A stretch of DNA of 64,000 bases. Source: Hymenobacter sediminis. Lineage in GTDB: Bacteria > Bacteroidota > Bacteroidia > Cytophagales > Hymenobacteraceae. A program made the translations under genes and the position numbers. Where the stretch lies: positions 1,302,001 to 1,366,000 of the forward strand of contig NZ_QKNS01000001.1 in assembly GCF_003231285.1 (NCBI RefSeq), given 5' to 3'. How positions within the stretch are numbered: the first letter of the stretch is position 1; each line of letters begins with the position of its first letter. Below the pieces are notes generated by a model. It was not told the origin of the DNA, did not search any database, and saw only the letters and a program-made list of their open reading frames with translations. This document shows positions 9,783 to 17,085 of this stretch, one piece after another.

Positions 9783-10070
9783 TTAGTCCAGTACTTTAGG
9801 TACGCGGAAGTAGTCCGAATCTTTGCGCGGAGCGTTACGCAAGCCATCTTGGTGGCTTACGGTATTCTGCGGCTCATCGGGGCGCAGTACGTTAATTTCC
9901 TGTGACAAGTGCACGAGGGGCTCCACATCAGTGGTATCGAGCTGGCGGAGCTGATCCACCCAGTCCAGAATCTTATTTAGGTCGCCGAGCATCTGCTGCT
10001 CTTTGGTATCGTCGAATTCGAGGCGGGCCAAGTGGGCCAGCCCGCGGAGGGTAGCAAGGTCGGTGCTCAC
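9783..10070 (-). CDS. gatC: Asp-tRNA(Asn)/Glu-tRNA(Gln) amidotransferase subunit C
   Basis: 95 residues, standard GatC length. It matches the family throughout: LAHLARLEFDD at the start, LNKILDWVDQLRQLDT in the centre, and a C-terminal LRPDEP...HQDGLRNAP...DYFRVPKVL that wraps around GatA. GatC stabilises the GatCAB complex that converts mischarged Glu-tRNA(Gln) or Asp-tRNA(Asn) to the amide. gatA and gatB are not here, so the genes are scattered, as is common. It heads the gatC-TPR-ABC unit, 47 bases downstream of plsC. Confidence 0.95.
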   Translation of the reverse strand: MSTDLATLRGLAHLARLEFDDTKEQQMLGDLNKILDWVDQLRQLDTTDVEPLVHLSQEINVLRPDEPQNTVSHQDGLRNAPRKDSDYFRVPKVLD

Positions 10071-10117
10071 AGGAAAAAGAAATGTGAAGATGAAAATGTG
10101 AAGGTAGATGCGCCTAC

Positions 10118-10939
10118 TTAGCGGCTTTGCTTAACCAATGGCGGCTGCTCTGGCTGTGGAGCAGGGCGCCGCCAGGTACTGGCTTCCGGAATGCCACCCG
10201 CTTCGGGCCGAAGCGCACTAGCAATGACCTCATACGCACGTTGCTTCAGGGCCGGTGCATCGGCAGCGGTAAGGCCAGTTGTCGGGATGGGCTCATGTAC
10301 GATAATAGCCAGCGGCGAGTAGCGTACCCGCAGGCCCTCAACATCGGGCATGAAGCGGTGGTTCAGAGGCATGGTAACCGGCACCAGAGGCACCCCGGCG
10401 GCAATGGCCAGCTGAAACGCTCCGTCTTTAAACGGCTCCAACTGCTGCCCGGGCGTTTTAGAAATAGCGCCTTCCGGAAAAATAATGACGGAACGACCTG
10501 CCTCCAGAGTGCGCCGGGCCTGCACCATGGCGCGGCCCCGGCTCACAGCGCTTTCGCGGTCCACCGTGATGTAAACGCGGCCAAAGATGGGGCCCCACAC
10601 CGGTACTTTCGCCAAAGAGCTTTTCCCCATGATATTCAGCCAGCCCGGAATGGTGCGGAACAGCAGCGGAATATCAATATAGGAGCTATGGTTGGCGATG
10701 TACACGCAGGGCTGATTGGCAGGCAGTCGATTCTTCCAGACGGTTTCTACCGGCATGCCCCACATCTGGATAAAGAGCTTGCTCCAGTTGCGGTTCAGGG
10801 CGTGCAGATAGCGGTGCCACTGCGGGCGGCGGCTCAGTATGAGTTGCAGCGGATACGTCAGCACAAACGGCATTACAAACCAGAACGTAGCCCAAGTGGT
10901 GTACAATCGGTGGCCGATAAAGCGAAGTAAGCGCGACAT
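10118..10939 (-). CDS. plsC: 1-acyl-sn-glycerol-3-phosphate acyltransferase
   Basis: 273 residues with the acyltransferase motifs in order: HX4D catalytic motif in NHSSYIDIP (about residue 83), motif II around GRVYITVDRES, motif III FPEGAISKTPG (the FPEG box) and motif IV VPLVPVTMPLN. It acylates lysophosphatidic acid to phosphatidic acid at the inner face of the cytoplasmic membrane. A hydrophobic N-terminal segment (about 15-36) is a likely membrane anchor. The start at 10939 is supported by a TACTTTTG promoter box ending only 5 bases upstream, which implies a leaderless or nearly leaderless mRNA. The last about 35 residues are Pro/Gln-rich and probably disordered. Confidence 0.92.
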   Translation of the reverse strand: MSRLLRFIGHRLYTTWATFWFVMPFVLTYPLQLILSRRPQWHRYLHALNRNWSKLFIQMWGMPVETVWKNRLPANQPCVYIANHSSYIDIPLLFRTIPGWLNIMGKSSLAKVPVWGPIFGRVYITVDRESAVSRGRAMVQARRTLEAGRSVIIFPEGAISKTPGQQLEPFKDGAFQLAIAAGVPLVPVTMPLNHRFMPDVEGLRVRYSPLAIIVHEPIPTTGLTAADAPALKQRAYEVIASALRPEAGGIPEASTWRRPAPQPEQPPLVKQSR

Positions 10940-10944
10940 AGGTG

Positions 10945-10952
10945 CAAAAGTA
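10945..10952 (-). promoter_or_regulatory. -7 promoter box of plsC
   Basis: TACTTTTG on the minus strand fits the Bacteroidota TAnnTTTG element. Only five bases separate it from the ATG at 10939. No TTTG is seen 19 bases upstream. Confidence 0.55.
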
Positions 10953-11054
10953 CGGGGAATGTAAGAAGCGCCCTACACGTAAGGGCGGCTCAGGCTGCGC
11001 CGCAACCACCGAAAACCAGATGATAGCCGGGCCTAAAACCGCTCTTACCTAATT

Positions 11055-11627
11055 CTAGATGCCCAGCAAACGGGCGGCTTTCAGCAACCCAGCCACACTG
11101 ATGGCGTCAGTAATTCGGCTTTCCATCACCAGCTCTACAGCCTGGGCCAGTGGGAGCTTCCACAGGCGCAAGTCTTCGGTTTCTTCAGGCTCTACTTCGC
11201 CCTGAGTCAGACCCTGGGCCAGGAACACGAAGCCTTCCTCATCCGTGACGGAGTTAGAGGTGTGCAAGCGCATCATGTTAGTCCAGTGGGTAGCCAGCAG
11301 ACCGGTTTCTTCCCGTAACTCTCGCTGCGCCGATTCCAAAATGTCTAGCTCAATAGGGCCGCCGCCCATCGGAATTTCCCAGCTGTATTCGCTGAGCGCA
11401 TAGCGGTACTGCCCTACTAGCCAGGTATTGCCTTCTTCATCAACCGGAACGATGCCCAAGGCCTTATTTTTCATTGACACCACCCCATAAACTCCGGGGT
11501 TGCCGGCGGGGTTGATAATCTGGTCTTCGCGCACCCGAATCCATGGATTTTGATATTTCAGTTCGGAGCTCAGGCGTTGCCATGGGTTGTGGTTTTCATC
11601 AACTTCGGGGGCAGAGGTAGCGGCCAT
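11055..11627 (-). CDS. Nudix hydrolase, ADP-ribose pyrophosphatase-like
   Basis: 190 residues from the ATG at 11627 (MAATSAPEVDENHNPWQ); an upstream in-frame ATG at 11672 lies inside the promoter and is rejected. A complete Nudix box runs from GGPIELDILE to RELREETGLL (about residues 102-125), with the Mg-binding REXXEE residues present. The surroundings (NPWIRVREDQIINPAG at the start, LVGQYRYALSEYSWEIPMGG before the box) fit ADP-ribose/NDP-sugar pyrophosphatases that clean up nucleoside diphosphate derivatives. A TACCTTTG box lies 32 bases upstream. Exact substrate not predictable. Confidence 0.9.
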   Translation of the reverse strand: MAATSAPEVDENHNPWQRLSSELKYQNPWIRVREDQIINPAGNPGVYGVVSMKNKALGIVPVDEEGNTWLVGQYRYALSEYSWEIPMGGGPIELDILESAQRELREETGLLATHWTNMMRLHTSNSVTDEEGFVFLAQGLTQGEVEPEETEDLRLWKLPLAQAVELVMESRITDAISVAGLLKAARLLGI

Positions 11628-11658
11628 ACGGGGTATAAGAAAGGCTAAGTGACAGCAG

Positions 11659-11666
11659 CAAAGGTA
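11659..11666 (-). promoter_or_regulatory. -7 promoter box of the Nudix gene
   Basis: TACCTTTG on the minus strand matches TAnnTTTG; the implied transcript starts about 25 bases before the ATG at 11627. Confidence 0.5.
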
Positions 11667-11780
11667 GGACACAGGGCGGTTTGCCCACGGTGCTTTCTCT
11701 CTCGCCGGTCAGAAAGCGTAGTTGGCCGGGTAAGGCCTGCCGTTAATCCAATAATGCAGCACGCAGGCTAAGGGCCGCCT

Positions 11781-11938
11781 TACCTTTGACTTAGTAATTA
11801 ACCAGCGCGCGTAGGGTTTATGGAAAGGAAGGCTCGTACCGCGAAGTGTTGACCGCCGGCAAAAGGAGTAGGGTGGATGAATGATATTTGCCGGTCAATG
11901 CGACGGAAAAAGCCACTGCCTCAGGCAGTGGCTTTTTT
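11781..11938 (+). ncRNA. Candidate structured small RNA with its own promoter box and terminator
   Basis: The space between the Nudix gene and the 81-residue gene holds a TACCTTTG box (11781-11788), no convincing ORF, a long-range helix TTGACC-GCC-GGCAAA (11849-11863) with TTTGCCGGTCAA (11887-11898; 12 pairs with a three-base bulge), and a strong terminator (11906-11938) with a six-T tail. This is the layout of a free-standing RNA of about 145 bases starting near 11793. The only ORF inside is ten codons (11820-11852). I see no match to 6S, SRP or tmRNA features. Prediction only. Confidence 0.4.
11906..11938 (+). terminator. Strong intrinsic terminator of the candidate small RNA
   Basis: Perfect 14-base arms AAAAAGCCACTGCC / GGCAGTGGCTTTTT around TCA, followed by further T residues. 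No plus-strand gene ends here, which is why a small RNA is suggested. Confidence 0.85.
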
Positions 11939-12054
11939 ATTTTCTCAGGGGTAGCAGCCCGAATCCTGTAGGCAAGTGAGGCTAACCTCAGCCTTCTAGC
12001 CTGCGTAGGAAAGCGTAATCGGCCGTTCATTTCCCGACCGATGCTTTTCTTTTT

Positions 12055-12300
12055 ATGGCTAACCAACCGAAAAACCAAGCATCTCAGCCCCAAGCCGGCG
12101 ATCCTCTATTCAATCTGAAGCATGCCCAGGCCGAGTCGGAGCTGGCAGAGAAAACCGGCGGCCTTGGCCCGGTTACTAACGTGTACATTACTACAGACGA
12201 GGACGACTCCATTGACGAAGGTCCCCGTGACAAGCAGGGTTTCCGTCGTGGCGAATCGGCCGGTCCTGATGCTGGCTCCGCTGCTGGCAGCCACAAATAA
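12055..12300 (+). CDS. Small hydrophilic protein of unknown function
   Basis: 81 residues, no signal peptide or membrane segment. It is rich in Gln, Asp, Glu and Gly, with a central predicted strand (GPVTNVYITTDEDDSID) and Ser/Ala/Gly-rich ends, so mostly disordered. It is supported as a gene by an ATG in a clear intergenic region, balanced codon use like its neighbours, and a good terminator 50 bases after the stop. I do not recognise a family. Long antisense frames over it have no start context and are treated as shadows. Confidence 0.6.
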   Translation: MANQPKNQASQPQAGDPLFNLKHAQAESELAEKTGGLGPVTNVYITTDEDDSIDEGPRDKQGFRRGESAGPDAGSAAGSHK

Positions 12301-12352
12301 ACATGCCGCACGCTCGATGAGCGTAGTAAAGTAGCTTTTGATTATCCCCTAG

Positions 12353-12395
12353 AAAAGCCTCCGCAGGTGCTTCGGCCACTGCGGAGGCTTTTCCC
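12353..12395 (+). terminator. Terminator after the 81-residue gene
   Basis: Arms AAAAGCCTCCGCAG (12353-12366) and TGCGGAGGCTTTT with a loop containing GTGCTTCGGCCA, ending in CTTTTCCC. Confidence 0.75.
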
Positions 12396-12447
12396 ATTTT
12401 CAAAGGGTTTGGCGGTTAAGGATGGGGTAGGAGCTGCCGACAGCACG

Positions 12448-12455
12448 TACTTTTG
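12448..12455 (+). promoter_or_regulatory. -7 promoter box of rnhB
   Basis: TACTTTTG with only six bases (CGGGCT) before the rnhB ATG at 12462, implying a leaderless or nearly leaderless transcript. Confidence 0.55.
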
Positions 12456-12461
12456 CGGGCT

Positions 12462-13037
12462 ATGTTACTAGCCTCTCACACTGGCGAGCCGCTGGAAGCT
12501 GGCCTCGACGAAGCCGGCCGCGGCTGCCTGGCCGGTCCCGTTTTTGCCGCCGCCGTTATTCTGCCGCCCGATTTTGCGCCGCGCTACCTCAACGACTCTA
12601 AGCAGATGACGGCCAAACGGCGCGAGCAGGTACGCGCTGAAATATGCCAGGAAGCCATTGCCTGGGCCGTAGCGGAGGCCTCACCGCAAGAAATTGCCAG
12701 CATCAACATTGCCCAGGCAAGCTACCTGGCTATGCACCGCGCCGCCGATCAGTTGCGGCCACTCCCAACTCATTTGTTGGTAGATGGCAACCGGTTCCGG
12801 CCCCACGCTTCCCTACCCCATACCTGCATCATTGGCGGCGATGCTGTGTACCGTTCCATTGCCGCTGCCTCAGTGTTAGCCAAAACCTTCCGCGATGAGC
12901 GGATGCGAGAGCTGGCCCTGGAGTACCCGGAATATGGCTGGGAGCAAAACGCTGGCTATCCTACCACTGCCCACCGCGCCGCCATCCGCGACTTTGGCCC
13001 TACTGAACACCACCGCATGGGTTTTCGGCTGCTATAA
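12462..13037 (+). CDS. rnhB: Ribonuclease HII
   Basis: 191 residues from the ATG at 12462 (MLLASHTGEP); a TTG three codons upstream lies within the promoter box. The RNase HII active site is complete: GLDEAGRGCLAGP carries the DEAGRG motif (Asp and Glu), LNDSKQMTAKRRE the substrate-binding DSK, LLVDGN the next Asp, and ASVLAKTFRDERM the last metal-binding region. The C-terminal YPTTAHRAAIRDFGPTEHHR is the usual DNA-contacting end. The enzyme nicks 5' of ribonucleotides in DNA-RNA hybrids and removes ribonucleotides misincorporated into DNA. Confidence 0.95.
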   Translation: MLLASHTGEPLEAGLDEAGRGCLAGPVFAAAVILPPDFAPRYLNDSKQMTAKRREQVRAEICQEAIAWAVAEASPQEIASINIAQASYLAMHRAADQLRPLPTHLLVDGNRFRPHASLPHTCIIGGDAVYRSIAAASVLAKTFRDERMRELALEYPEYGWEQNAGYPTTAHRAAIRDFGPTEHHRMGFRLL

Positions 13038-13085
13038 GGGGTAGGGCTACTAGGCAAAATTTTTAGATGAATTGCCTGCCTTTAT

Positions 13086-13136
13086 TCAAGCCACAAGCCC
13101 CTACCTCTAAATAAGAAGTAGGGGCTTGTGGCTTGA
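13086..13136. terminator. Long inverted repeat between rnhB and the response regulator
   Basis: Perfect 19-base arms (13086-13104 and 13118-13136, core AAGCCCCTAC) with a 13-base loop. T tracts are weak on both sides. It sits between two convergent genes and probably terminates both. Confidence 0.6.
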
Positions 13137-13168
13137 GTAAGGGTTGTTAAAACGAGGCTATTGACTCG

Positions 13169-13612
13169 TTATTCCTTCAGCCGCAGCAAATCGAGGAAAA
13201 GGCTGAAGCCATCAACGGTGGTACCGCCCTCGCCGAAACTATCAAAGCTGAGAGGTTTAATGATATAGCCACTAACGGCTAGGTCCTGGGCTTTAAGGCG
13301 GTCGGTTTCCAGGTCGGAAGTAGTGGTGATGAAAACGTTGAGACCCACAAACTCGGGGTCAGAGCGCAGGGTGGAAAGCAGTTCCAGACCGTTCATACGG
13401 GGCATGTTCAGGTCGAGCATTACCACGCTAGGCTTCGGAATGGGTGCCTGTCCGCCTTCGCCGCGCAGCATATTCAGGGCCTCGCGGCCGTTGCGTGCAA
13501 TGTAAAGGGGCACATCCACATTGTGCTTGCGCAGTTCGCGCTGCACGTTCATGATATCGAGTTGGTCGTCTTCGACGAGCAGAATGCTGGGGTGTTCGGT
13601 AGCAGAAGCCAT
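13169..13612 (-). CDS. Single-domain response regulator (CheY/Rcp1-like)
   Basis: 147 residues containing only a receiver domain. Acidic pocket at VEDDQLD (residues 13-19), phospho-acceptor Asp67 in VVMLDLNMPRMNG, Thr in FITTTSDLETD and Lys in SGYIIKPLSF. The slightly long receiver with a Gly/Pro insert before the acceptor strand resembles Rcp1-type regulators that work with kinases in phosphorelays. No output domain, so it must signal by protein contact or pass on phosphate. It lies 60 bases after the histidine kinase gene and is the last gene of a three-gene cassette with the CZB protein. Confidence 0.93.
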   Translation of the reverse strand: MASATEHPSILLVEDDQLDIMNVQRELRKHNVDVPLYIARNGREALNMLRGEGGQAPIPKPSVVMLDLNMPRMNGLELLSTLRSDPEFVGLNVFITTTSDLETDRLKAQDLAVSGYIIKPLSFDSFGEGGTTVDGFSLFLDLLRLKE

Positions 13613-13672
13613 AGCAAGAAGAGCAGTAGTTGCCTATATGGCAGCCGTATTTACACGGAGTTTATACGGCAA

Positions 13673-15214
13673 TTAACGCACAACGGCGGAAGTAGCTGAC
13701 GGCACCGTCTTATTTTCAGCTCGCCGAACCGGCTCTTTGGGCCAGGTAAAGATGAAAGATGCTCCCTGACCCTCAACGGATTCAACGCGGATGGTGCCGC
13801 CCTGCCCTTCCACAATTTTCTTTACAATAGCCAGGCCTACCCCCGTACTCTCCAGCGTGTCGCGCTCGGTAAGGGTCTGGAAAATGACGAAAATCCGCTC
13901 GTGGTATTCTGGCGCAATGCCGGGGCCGTCATCTGATACGGAGAAGGTGTAAAACTGCGGGCCCTCTATGCACCCAATGCGCACATTGCCATGTTCAGGT
14001 TGGTGGTGATATTTGAGGGCGTTGCTGATCAGGTTGGTAAATACCTGCTGCAACTGCACGCGGTTGGTGAGCAGGGTAGGCAGGTAAAAGGGCAGCTCTA
14101 CCTCAAAGCCGGTGGGCAATTCCAAGGAGTCGATGATTTCGCGCAGCAGCTGCCGCACGAACACCGGCTCGTCGGCTTGGAGCGTGCGGCCCACCCGCGA
14201 GAGGTCCAGAATACCAGTAATCAGGCTTTCCATGCGCCGGACGCGGGTACGCATCAGCTTCAGAAACTCCCGAATGTGCTCAGGCAAGTCTTTGCCCATG
14301 TCTTCCTCAATCCACCGCGAAGCCGTTTCAATACCACGTAGCGGAGCCTTCAAATCATGCGACACCACGTAGGCAAACTGGTCGAGCTCCTGATTGCGCT
14401 TTTCCAACTGCCGGATGTTGGTGTTGATGGTATCGGTCATGGTATTGAGCGAGTCAGCCAACTCCCGCATCTCGTCCTGCTCCTTGTCACGCACCTGAGC
14501 CGTGTAGTTGCCGGCCGCAATGCGCTGGGCTTGGCTAACCATGCTGCCAATCCGGCGTGAGAGCTGCCGCACCAGGTAGGAGGCGTATAGCAGCCCCAGG
14601 AAAATAGTGGATAGCGTAATGCTCACCGACAGAATGCGGGTTTCCCGAATACTGTCGCGCAGCTTAATGCGCTGCTTGATGCGGGTTTCTGTCTCTACCT
14701 TTTCAAAAGCCGCGAACAGGACCCGAATCTGATCCATCAGGTTTTTGCCCGTCAGATCGGTAGTGAGGTTGCGGTGTTCTAGCCCGTTGAGGCCCATCTG
14801 CTCGGGGTTGCGACGCAGTGCCTCCCGCTTCTCACTAATGAGCAGGTGCGAGAAGGCGGCCCACTGCTGAAACAGCTGTTGCGCCCGTACCATTCGCTCG
14901 TATTGGGGCGTGCCTACGGTCAACTCGTTGCGCAGCTCGGCAAAGCGGCCCAGCAAGTTTCGTTCGCCGGCATAATAGGGGTCGAGCACGATTTCGTTGC
15001 CGATGAGCAGATAGCCCCGAAACCCGGTTTCCATATCAATGATGTTGCGCAGCAGGGTAGTGGCTTCCCCTGTAATGCGCGTGGAGCGCTCAACCCGCTG
15101 CGAGTTGCGCAGCACCGCCCTGGAAAGCTGGTAATTAATAGCCACTACCCCCGCAAATAGCAGCGAGATGGCCACAAAGCCGGCAAAGAGTTTCGTCGAT
15201 ATTTTTAGCTTCAT
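13673..15214 (-). CDS. CHASE3-HAMP sensor histidine kinase
   Basis: 513 residues. Order: membrane helix 1 (about 8-28); an extracytoplasmic all-helical CHASE3 sensor (about 35-185, with the typical IDMETGFRGYLLIG); helix 2 (about 193-215); HAMP (216-268); HisKA with phospho-His286 in FAYVVSHDLKAPLRG; HATPase with N box NLISNALKYHH, G1 DDGPGIAP and G2 GVGLAIVKKIV. It is a membrane kinase of the phytochrome-like class. It starts 9 bases after the CZB gene and is followed by a lone receiver, so the cassette likely forms one pathway. The CHASE3 ligand is unknown. Confidence 0.95.
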   Translation of the reverse strand: MKLKISTKLFAGFVAISLLFAGVVAINYQLSRAVLRNSQRVERSTRITGEATTLLRNIIDMETGFRGYLLIGNEIVLDPYYAGERNLLGRFAELRNELTVGTPQYERMVRAQQLFQQWAAFSHLLISEKREALRRNPEQMGLNGLEHRNLTTDLTGKNLMDQIRVLFAAFEKVETETRIKQRIKLRDSIRETRILSVSITLSTIFLGLLYASYLVRQLSRRIGSMVSQAQRIAAGNYTAQVRDKEQDEMRELADSLNTMTDTINTNIRQLEKRNQELDQFAYVVSHDLKAPLRGIETASRWIEEDMGKDLPEHIREFLKLMRTRVRRMESLITGILDLSRVGRTLQADEPVFVRQLLREIIDSLELPTGFEVELPFYLPTLLTNRVQLQQVFTNLISNALKYHHQPEHGNVRIGCIEGPQFYTFSVSDDGPGIAPEYHERIFVIFQTLTERDTLESTGVGLAIVKKIVEGQGGTIRVESVEGQGASFIFTWPKEPVRRAENKTVPSATSAVVR

Positions 15215-15223
15215 GCAGGGCAG

Positions 15224-15589
15224 CTACCGGCCGGCGCGGAGTTTTTCTTCCATCGTACGCAACAGCTCTGTGATTCGGTTGGCCATCTTGTTGATTTCGC
15301 TCAAGCCCGCAATGGCTTCTTCCTGGTGGCCACTCTGGTGCAGGTCCATGAGGCGGTTGGCCTCCAGATGAATCTGGGTGTGCACCCGATCCAACTCTCG
15401 GCTTTCGGGTAGGTGGCCATAGTCGGTGAGGGCTCGGTTAGTAATCCACTGCCCAAAAATACAGGCTTGCGGGTCGCGGATTGGACCTTCGCTGGTGCCA
15501 TTGCCGTACAGGAAAGAACGCAGCTTCGATTTGAACAGCAGATGCTTAACGGATGCCGATTCGAAATCCTGTTTCAGGTCGTGGTTCAT
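15224..15589 (-). CDS. Stand-alone CZB (chemoreceptor zinc-binding) domain protein
   Basis: 121 residues from the ATG at 15589; a longer frame to 15694 would begin inside the promoter box. The CZB pattern is complete: VKHLLFKSKLRSFL (His16), CIFGQW (Cys43), VHTQIH (His70, His74), the one-Cys three-His zinc site known from chemoreceptors and the diguanylate cyclase DgcZ. In those proteins CZB is attached to a signalling domain; here it is alone and soluble, 9 bases upstream of a histidine kinase. It may sense zinc or oxidants such as HOCl, as described for CZB domains, and act on the kinase (inference). Confidence 0.85.
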   Translation of the reverse strand: MNHDLKQDFESASVKHLLFKSKLRSFLYGNGTSEGPIRDPQACIFGQWITNRALTDYGHLPESRELDRVHTQIHLEANRLMDLHQSGHQEEAIAGLSEINKMANRITELLRTMEEKLRAGR

Positions 15590-15691
15590 GCGAGGGGGAG
15601 GGAGAGGCCAGTAAGAGGGTAGCGGCAACAGGCGAGGTAGGCGGAAAAGCTGCCACTGCGTTGTGCCCGTCTTTGGCAGAAGTCTACCCTG

Positions 15692-15699
15692 CAAAGATA
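15692..15699 (-). promoter_or_regulatory. -7 promoter box of the CZB-kinase-regulator cassette
   Basis: TATCTTTG on the minus strand matches TAnnTTTG; the implied leader is about 95 bases. It supports the ATG at 15589 as the start of the CZB gene. Confidence 0.5.
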
Positions 15700-15839
15700 A
15701 CCAAACCCACAGTGCAGCCGGTCATAATTGGCTACTTTCGCCCTGCCAACTACTCAGCAGTAGCAAACCATCTGTACGGTGTGCGGGCCGCGAGGTATGG
15801 CCACTTTACTCACGTAATTGAAATTCCACCTACCACCCT

Positions 15840-16946
15840 ATGTCCGAAACGCTCAAAACCGTTCCGCTGAATGATGTGCACCAGCAGCTAGGTGCCAAAA
15901 TGGTGCCTTTCGCGGGCTACAACATGCCCGTGCGCTACTCCTCTGACCTCGACGAGCACCATACCGTGCGCCGCGCCGTGGGCATTTTCGATGTGTCGCA
16001 CATGGGCGAGTTTCGGGTGCGTGGCCCGCAGGCCCTACCCCTGATTCAGCGCGTAACCTCCAACGATGCCAGCAAGCTCACGCCCGGTAAAGCGCAGTAC
16101 AGCTGCCTGCCTAACCAGGAAGGCGGCATCGTGGACGATTTGCTGGTGTACATGCTGGGCGAGGAAGACTATCTGCTGGTAGTTAACGCCTCCAACATCG
16201 AGAAAGACTGGAACTGGATTCAGCAGTTCAACCAGGATGGCGCCGAGCTGCAGAACGTGTCCGACGACATTAGCCTGTTTGCGGTGCAGGGGCCTAAGGC
16301 CATTGCCGCGTTGCAGCCCCTGACCGAAACTGACCTGAGCAGCATTCCTTACTACTCTTTCGTGCAAGGCACCTTCGCCGGCGCGCCCGATGTTATCATC
16401 TCAGCTACCGGCTACACCGGGGCGGGTGGCTTTGAACTGTACGTGCCCAACGAGCATGCTCAGCAGGTGTGGGAGAAAATTATGGAAGCTGGCCAGCCGC
16501 ACGGCCTGAAGCCCATTGGTCTGGGTGCCCGCGACACGCTGCGCCTGGAAATGGGCTACTGCCTCTATGGCAACGACATCACCGACGAAACCTCGCCGCT
16601 GGAAGCCGGCCTGGGCTGGATTACCAAGTTCACCAAAGACTTCACCAACGCCGATAATCTGAAAAAGCAGAAGGACGCCGGCGTGGAGCGCAAGCTGGTG
16701 GGCTTCCTGATGGATGGCCCTGGCATTCCGCGTGGCCACTACGAGCTGGTAAACGAAGCCGGTGAAAAAATCGGGGACGTAACCAGCGGCACCCAGTCGC
16801 CGAGCCTAAGCAAAGGCATTGGCTTGGGCTACGTGAAAACTGAATTGAGCACGCCAGGTAGCAAAATTTTCGTGCAAGTGCGCGGCAAGCAGCTGCCCGC
16901 TACCGTCGTGAAGCTGCCTTTTGTGAAAGGTACTGAGGAAGCGTAG
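15840..16946 (+). CDS. gcvT: Glycine cleavage system aminomethyltransferase (T protein)
   Basis: 368 residues, family length. N-terminal [24 protein letters not shown] and DVSHMGEF, then [25 protein letters not shown] and [20 protein letters not shown] are all canonical GcvT signatures, with the folate-binding region in the middle and the GcvT C-terminal barrel ([21 protein letters not shown]) at the end. The enzyme releases ammonia and makes methylene-tetrahydrofolate from the aminomethyl group on the H protein. The other gcv genes are not adjacent. I saw no glycine riboswitch; a TACTTTCG about 110 bases upstream may be its promoter. Confidence 0.96.
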   Translation: MSETLKTVPLNDVHQQLGAKMVPFAGYNMPVRYSSDLDEHHTVRRAVGIFDVSHMGEFRVRGPQALPLIQRVTSNDASKLTPGKAQYSCLPNQEGGIVDDLLVYMLGEEDYLLVVNASNIEKDWNWIQQFNQDGAELQNVSDDISLFAVQGPKAIAALQPLTETDLSSIPYYSFVQGTFAGAPDVIISATGYTGAGGFELYVPNEHAQQVWEKIMEAGQPHGLKPIGLGARDTLRLEMGYCLYGNDITDETSPLEAGLGWITKFTKDFTNADNLKKQKDAGVERKLVGFLMDGPGIPRGHYELVNEAGEKIGDVTSGTQSPSLSKGIGLGYVKTELSTPGSKIFVQVRGKQLPATVVKLPFVKGTEEA

Positions 16947-16962
16947 GCGGTTGCCAATTATT

Positions 16963-17006
16963 AGTTGCCAGTTGCCAATAGTGATGTGGCGACTGGCAAC
17001 TGCGTT
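16963..17006 (+). terminator. Terminator of gcvT
   Basis: Arms AGTTGCCAGTTGCC (16963-16976) and GGCGACTGGCAACT (16988-17001) with one mismatch, followed by GCGTTTTC. It starts 17 bases after the stop codon. Confidence 0.6.
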
Positions 17007-17085
17007 TTCATTGCTCAACAAGTAGCAACCCTCCGTTTGAACCTGCTACCCCCTTAGCCGGCAACTACCTGCCGGTACCCCAATT

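Noticed and set aside
15700..15839. Possible glycine riboswitch before gcvT
   Set aside because: None of the conserved riboswitch core elements is visible and the space is short.
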